This document shows positions 61,755 to 64,000 of a stretch of DNA of 64,000 nt, in pieces. The first letter of the stretch is position 1; the number at the start of each line of letters is the position of its first letter. Location: contig CAJTMR010000006.1 of NCBI GenBank assembly GCA_910577325.1, positions 62,001-126,000 on the forward strand, read 5' to 3'. The notes under the pieces are model-generated. The model saw nothing but the letters and a program-made list of their open reading frames with translations, was not told the origin of the DNA and did no database searches. Both the position numbers and the translations under genes were made by a program. The DNA is from an uncultured Parabacteroides sp. (GTDB lineage: Bacteria > Bacteroidota > Bacteroidia > Bacteroidales > Tannerellaceae).

Positions 61755-62186
61755 ATGGAAGATTTATTCAATGAAATTCAGACGGCCATAGCTGAAAACA
61801 TGCCGTCCGTCAGCCTGGTCGATGAAGACTACGGGCAGTTGCAAACCGAAGAGGACCATTATCCGGTAACATTCCCCGCCGTCCTGATAAACATGGAAGG
61901 AGTCGCCTGGGAGACCATAACGGACGAATACCAGCGGGGAACCTTCACCATCACGATAAAACTCTGCCTGGATTGTTACGACGATACACATTATACGAGC
62001 GGGGTGGCGGGTAAAGCCTCAGAGCGGATCGCAATGTTCAAGAAGCTGCATTCCGTCATCCGGCAGATAGAACCGGCCAACGCCACCACCCTTGAAAGGA
62101 TATCGTCAAGATGGTACAGCCTGCCTGGCATAATAAAGGTGTATGAAAGCACTTATGAATGTATCGTGGATGAAGAACCGGCTTAA
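61755..62186 (+). CDS. Tail completion/terminator-type protein (gp37-like position)
   Basis: 143 residues, soluble (MEDLFNEIQTAIAENMPSVS; FTITIKLCLDCYDDTHYTSG). The order gpG-like then this gene fits tail terminator or Mu gp37-like proteins. Its stop overlaps the convergent regulator-like gene by 4 bases. Confidence 0.6.
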   Translation: MEDLFNEIQTAIAENMPSVSLVDEDYGQLQTEEDHYPVTFPAVLINMEGVAWETITDEYQRGTFTITIKLCLDCYDDTHYTSGVAGKASERIAMFKKLHSVIRQIEPANATTLERISSRWYSLPGIIKVYESTYECIVDEEPA

Positions 62187-62452
62187 CGGAACAGGCTTAG
62201 CTGTTTTTCCGTAATACGGGGCATACGGCGGTGTGGCGACTGAGGAACCGGCACACTGTCTTTTTCATGCCGGTTTCCGGCCTCCCGGATTATGGACAGT
62301 ATTCTTTCCTCCGACAGAAAAAATTCCTCCTCCGACAGGATTTTAAGGACATCGTCGAAACGGCGGCGGCGAACTTCCGTCCAATAGTAATAACGCCGGA
62401 TCAAAGCCTCGTTCCTCTTTTTTATCAAATTCTTATTCCTACCCTTAGACAT
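62183..62452 (-). CDS. Small basic phage regulator candidate
   Basis: An 89-residue basic protein (MSKGRNKNLIKKRNEALIRR; YYYWTEVRRRRFDDVLKILS; EEEFFLSEERILSIIREAGN). Such small proteins with helix-turn-helix-like EEFFLSEERILSIIR are frequent in Bacteroides phages. It is the only plausible regulator in the cassette, and its promoter contains a perfect operator-like inverted repeat, so it may control itself and perhaps the late genes (inference). Confidence 0.62.
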   Translation of the reverse strand: MSKGRNKNLIKKRNEALIRRYYYWTEVRRRRFDDVLKILSEEEFFLSEERILSIIREAGNRHEKDSVPVPQSPHRRMPRITEKQLSLFR

Positions 62453-62457
62453 GTTCC

Positions 62458-62506
62458 TTTTGTCAGTTTATATGACAAAATTACGGTCATACTCAATACG
62501 ATGCAA
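62458..62506 (-). promoter_or_regulatory. Promoter and operator of the small regulator gene
   Basis: On the minus strand TTG (62504-62506), 20 bases, TAATTTTG (62476-62483), a full promoter. TTTTGTCA (62458-62465) and TGACAAAA (62473-62480) form a perfect 8-bp inverted repeat with a 7-base spacer over the -7 box and start site, the expected place for a repressor. Confidence 0.62.
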
Positions 62507-62520
62507 CTTATGGATATAAA

Positions 62521-62570
62521 AAAGCCTGTTTCGGGAAAAGATTTTTATTCTTGATCCCGAACAGGCTTTT
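62521..62570. terminator. Terminator at the right edge of the phage cassette
   Basis: 62521-62536 (AAAGCCTGTTTCGGGA) pairs with 62555-62570 (TCCCGAACAGGCTTTT), with one bulged T; T-runs on both sides. It separates the regulator-like gene from the RES-domain gene. Confidence 0.78.
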
Positions 62571-62644
62571 AATCATGTTCAAATAACGTTCGATATAAAA
62601 TTATATCTTCATTGGTAAATACATGTTATTATGATAACAGTAGG

Positions 62645-63613
62645 TTAATAGTATCGTTCTCTTAGTTTCATAGCTAATTTTAATTCTTCATCTAAATTAT
62701 AAATGATTCTATTGTTTTGATAATCAAAATTATTAGTAGATATTACCATAGGTGAACACTGTATAAAATCATTCTCCTTCAATTTACTTGTATTATAATC
62801 CACATTAACAACATCATAAACAGTGATCTTTTTCAAATTAAGCTTTTCCAATACACAATCATTGTTTATTGCTAAATTGCTCAATCCGTATTCCATCTTG
62901 ATACTAGGATAGCAGATAGCATCTATTTTAAAGCCGTTAGAATCCGGCTTAGATTGAATGAGCCTTGATGAATAGTTGGCAGAAAAAAGATAATTCTGAT
63001 TTTCACCTTGTTTAACTTTTTTCATATATTCCTCCGATAAGAATTTTATTAGTTCTTCAAAAAATTTAGCATCTTCAGGCTTTATCTGTCTTTTAAAACA
63101 GTCCCATGACTTATTAGCATCTAAACTCTCTTTACTTAAGTTTGTTGCGGAGGGATGATAAATAAAATGAGTATTTAATTTTTCATCTTTTTTTATTTCC
63201 CATTCGCTTATTGTTATCAAATCCCCTATTTGTGGTTGAACTTCCCATATTGCAGTTTTTGCATCTAAAGCAGCATAAAATACACTTTCTCCTTGCAAAT
63301 TACATCTACCGTAATTTGATAAGCCCTTAGGAGGACCTACCAAATCTGTAATCTTTTGGAGTCGGACATTTTTACCTTCATATAATGACTTGTTAACTGT
63401 TACTCTAAATAATCTGGTAGGATGAGTATCAGCAAAAAATGTAAATTTGATATTTAGAAATTTAACAAATTCCATTTTAAGTTTTTCCAATTCGAGTTTA
63501 TTTAGGTGGTGAAGACCATTTTGACTAAGGCTTCGAAAATAATCCAGCTTATCCTTGATATCCTCAAGAGAATTATACTTTTGGTTCTTAAAATCAAAAA
63601 CTTGCTCTATCAT
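62645..63613 (-). CDS. RES-domain protein
   Basis: A 322-residue, AT-rich gene. The RES (Arg-Glu-Ser) fold of NAD-degrading toxins is recognisable: LFRVTVNKSL (Arg), GRCNLQGESVFYAALDAKTA, IWEVQPQIGDL (Glu), the central SANYSSRLIQ (Ser) and YPSIKMEYGLSNLAIN. It is larger than classic RES toxins (about 150-230) and has an about 60-residue N-terminal extension. No Xre/MbcA-type antitoxin gene lies directly beside it. It may be an antiphage or abortive-infection effector carried next to the phage, or a toxin whose partner is outside the window. Confidence 0.72.
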   Translation of the reverse strand: MIEQVFDFKNQKYNSLEDIKDKLDYFRSLSQNGLHHLNKLELEKLKMEFVKFLNIKFTFFADTHPTRLFRVTVNKSLYEGKNVRLQKITDLVGPPKGLSNYGRCNLQGESVFYAALDAKTAIWEVQPQIGDLITISEWEIKKDEKLNTHFIYHPSATNLSKESLDANKSWDCFKRQIKPEDAKFFEELIKFLSEEYMKKVKQGENQNYLFSANYSSRLIQSKPDSNGFKIDAICYPSIKMEYGLSNLAINNDCVLEKLNLKKITVYDVVNVDYNTSKLKENDFIQCSPMVISTNNFDYQNNRIIYNLDEELKLAMKLRERYY

Positions 63614-63812
63614 TGTATATATTCTTAAAGTGACTATATAGGATATAAAAATACATATTTTTCAGAAAACAGCTATATATACTTCTGTGTATTTTTTGAT
63701 CTTAATAAATTTAACACTTGTAACTACTTTCCCATGTGTATAATCGAAACCTTCATTTATGATATTTCTTCTATTTTCAATCTCATCAGTACATAGGATA
63801 CTTGATTTTTTC

Positions 63813-63845
63813 TAACTTTGTATCACGCCATGCGTGACGGGTTTT
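63813..63845 (+). promoter_or_regulatory. -7 box followed by a hairpin and T-run
   Basis: TAACTTTG (63813-63820) is a -7 match, and TCACGC/GCGTGA (63823-63828 and 63832-63837) with a 3-base loop and GGGTTTTTC follows at once. The gap 63614-63866 otherwise is AT-rich with no gene. A transcript would start inside or just at the hairpin, so this may be a short leader with attenuator character. The gene at 63867 starts 22 bases later. Confidence 0.4.
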
Positions 63846-63866
63846 TCTTTTATTAATTTTAATATT

Positions 63867-64000
63867 ATGGAAAACTATATACAATGGTTGAATGACAACC
63901 ATATATTGTTGATCGAGTTTTTTATTTTACCATGGGTAAATATTATTTATAGTGAAGTCTGGAGTCGAATGAAAAAAAGATTTAGTAACTATAAAACTCG
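63867..64000 (+). CDS. Start of a membrane-anchored protein (3' end outside window)
   Basis: Only the first 44 codons are present: MENYIQWLNDNHILLIEFFI, then LPWVNIIYSEVWSRMKKRFS. The N-terminal hydrophobic stretch (HILLIEFFILPWVNIIY) followed by basic residues suggests a single N-terminal membrane helix with the rest cytoplasmic, a common layout of defence or surface-sensor proteins. Function unknown. Confidence 0.5.
   Translation, partial: MENYIQWLNDNHILLIEFFILPWVNIIYSEVWSRMKKRFSNYKT

Larger units (their letters stand above)
38026..62570. mobile_element. Prophage-type structural gene cassette with Mu-like head genes
   Basis: Nineteen to twenty phage-type genes in two divergent runs from a control region at 55.9-56.0 kb. 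Rightward: terminase, gp36-like, Mu gp29-like portal, Mu F-like, gpG-like. Leftward: protease, capsid, lysis genes, tail tube, tape measure, distal tail, fibres. A structured RNA bounds it on the left and a terminator at 62521-62570 on the right. No integrase, transposase, replication or lysogeny gene of known type lies between 37 and 64 kb. The edges given are those of the last phage-like features, not proven attachment sites. Confidence 0.85.

Noticed and set aside
1..64000. tRNA, rRNA and tmRNA genes
   Set aside because: None was recognised by eye; no cloverleaf with a conserved T-loop was found in the gaps I inspected.

Overview
The window looks like a chromosomal piece of a gut Bacteroidales, most likely a Parabacteroides-type genome (inference from gene content, not from a marker gene). 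The signs are two SusC/SusD loci with ECF-sigma and FecR partners, gliding-motility lipoprotein genes gldD/gldE next to ssb and mutY, an anaerobic sulfatase-maturing enzyme, lenient lipoboxes, few Shine-Dalgarno sites, and promoters of the Bacteroides form (TTG, about 19-20 bases, TAnnTTTG).

Layout. 1-6.6 kb: a nutrient-uptake locus on the minus strand, sigma > fecR > susC > susD (susD runs off the left edge). 6.9-12.2 kb: N-acetylmuramoyl-L-alanine amidase, radical-SAM sulfatase maturase and a TldD/PmbA pair on the plus strand. 12.3-23.2 kb: core genes, with a DUF5715-like lipoprotein, phoH, purC, menG/ubiE and aroE, then on the minus strand mutY > ssb > gldE > gldD > 4'-phosphopantetheinyl transferase, then HU, a 29-residue basic ribosomal-type protein and RNase G behind a predicted RNA pseudoknot. 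23.3-31.2 kb: a second uptake locus whose sigma gene is divergent from fecR-susC-susD-phosphodiesterase, with a large three-copy hairpin between them. 31.3-32.7 kb: a lipoprotein oxidoreductase.

32.8-37.1 kb is an unusual minus-strand cluster: a 6-bladed propeller protein, a GT2 glycosyltransferase with a LanC-like tail, a cysteine-rich 69-residue peptide with a double-glycine-type leader, a TlpA-like thioredoxin and a second propeller lipoprotein, followed by a 30-bp scar of a deleted second glycosyltransferase. It reads as a peptide maturation or secretion module that was duplicated and then decayed. The upstream propeller gene has lost its 5' end where a foreign island begins.

37.1-63.6 kb is that island: an AT-rich thymidylate-synthase-like gene with a dCMP-type Asn-to-Asp change, a strikingly structured RNA with its own promoter, then a 24-kb phage structural cassette. 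The cassette is divergent from one control region near 55.9-56.0 kb. Rightward run small and large terminase, a gp36-like protein, a Mu gp29-like portal, a Mu F-like protein with a probable toxin-type C-terminus, and a gpG-like protein. Leftward run the ClpP-type protease, major capsid, lysozyme, overlapping spanin-type genes, tail tube (broken by an amber codon), tape measure, distal tail, fibres and adhesins. No integrase, transposase, replication or repressor gene of a known family is in the window, so this is either the late half of a transposable (Mu-like) prophage continuing to the right, a defective prophage, or a domesticated packaging unit. A RES-domain protein and a truncated membrane protein gene lie at the right edge.

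Limits: all family assignments come from reading motifs; no database search or structure prediction was run.
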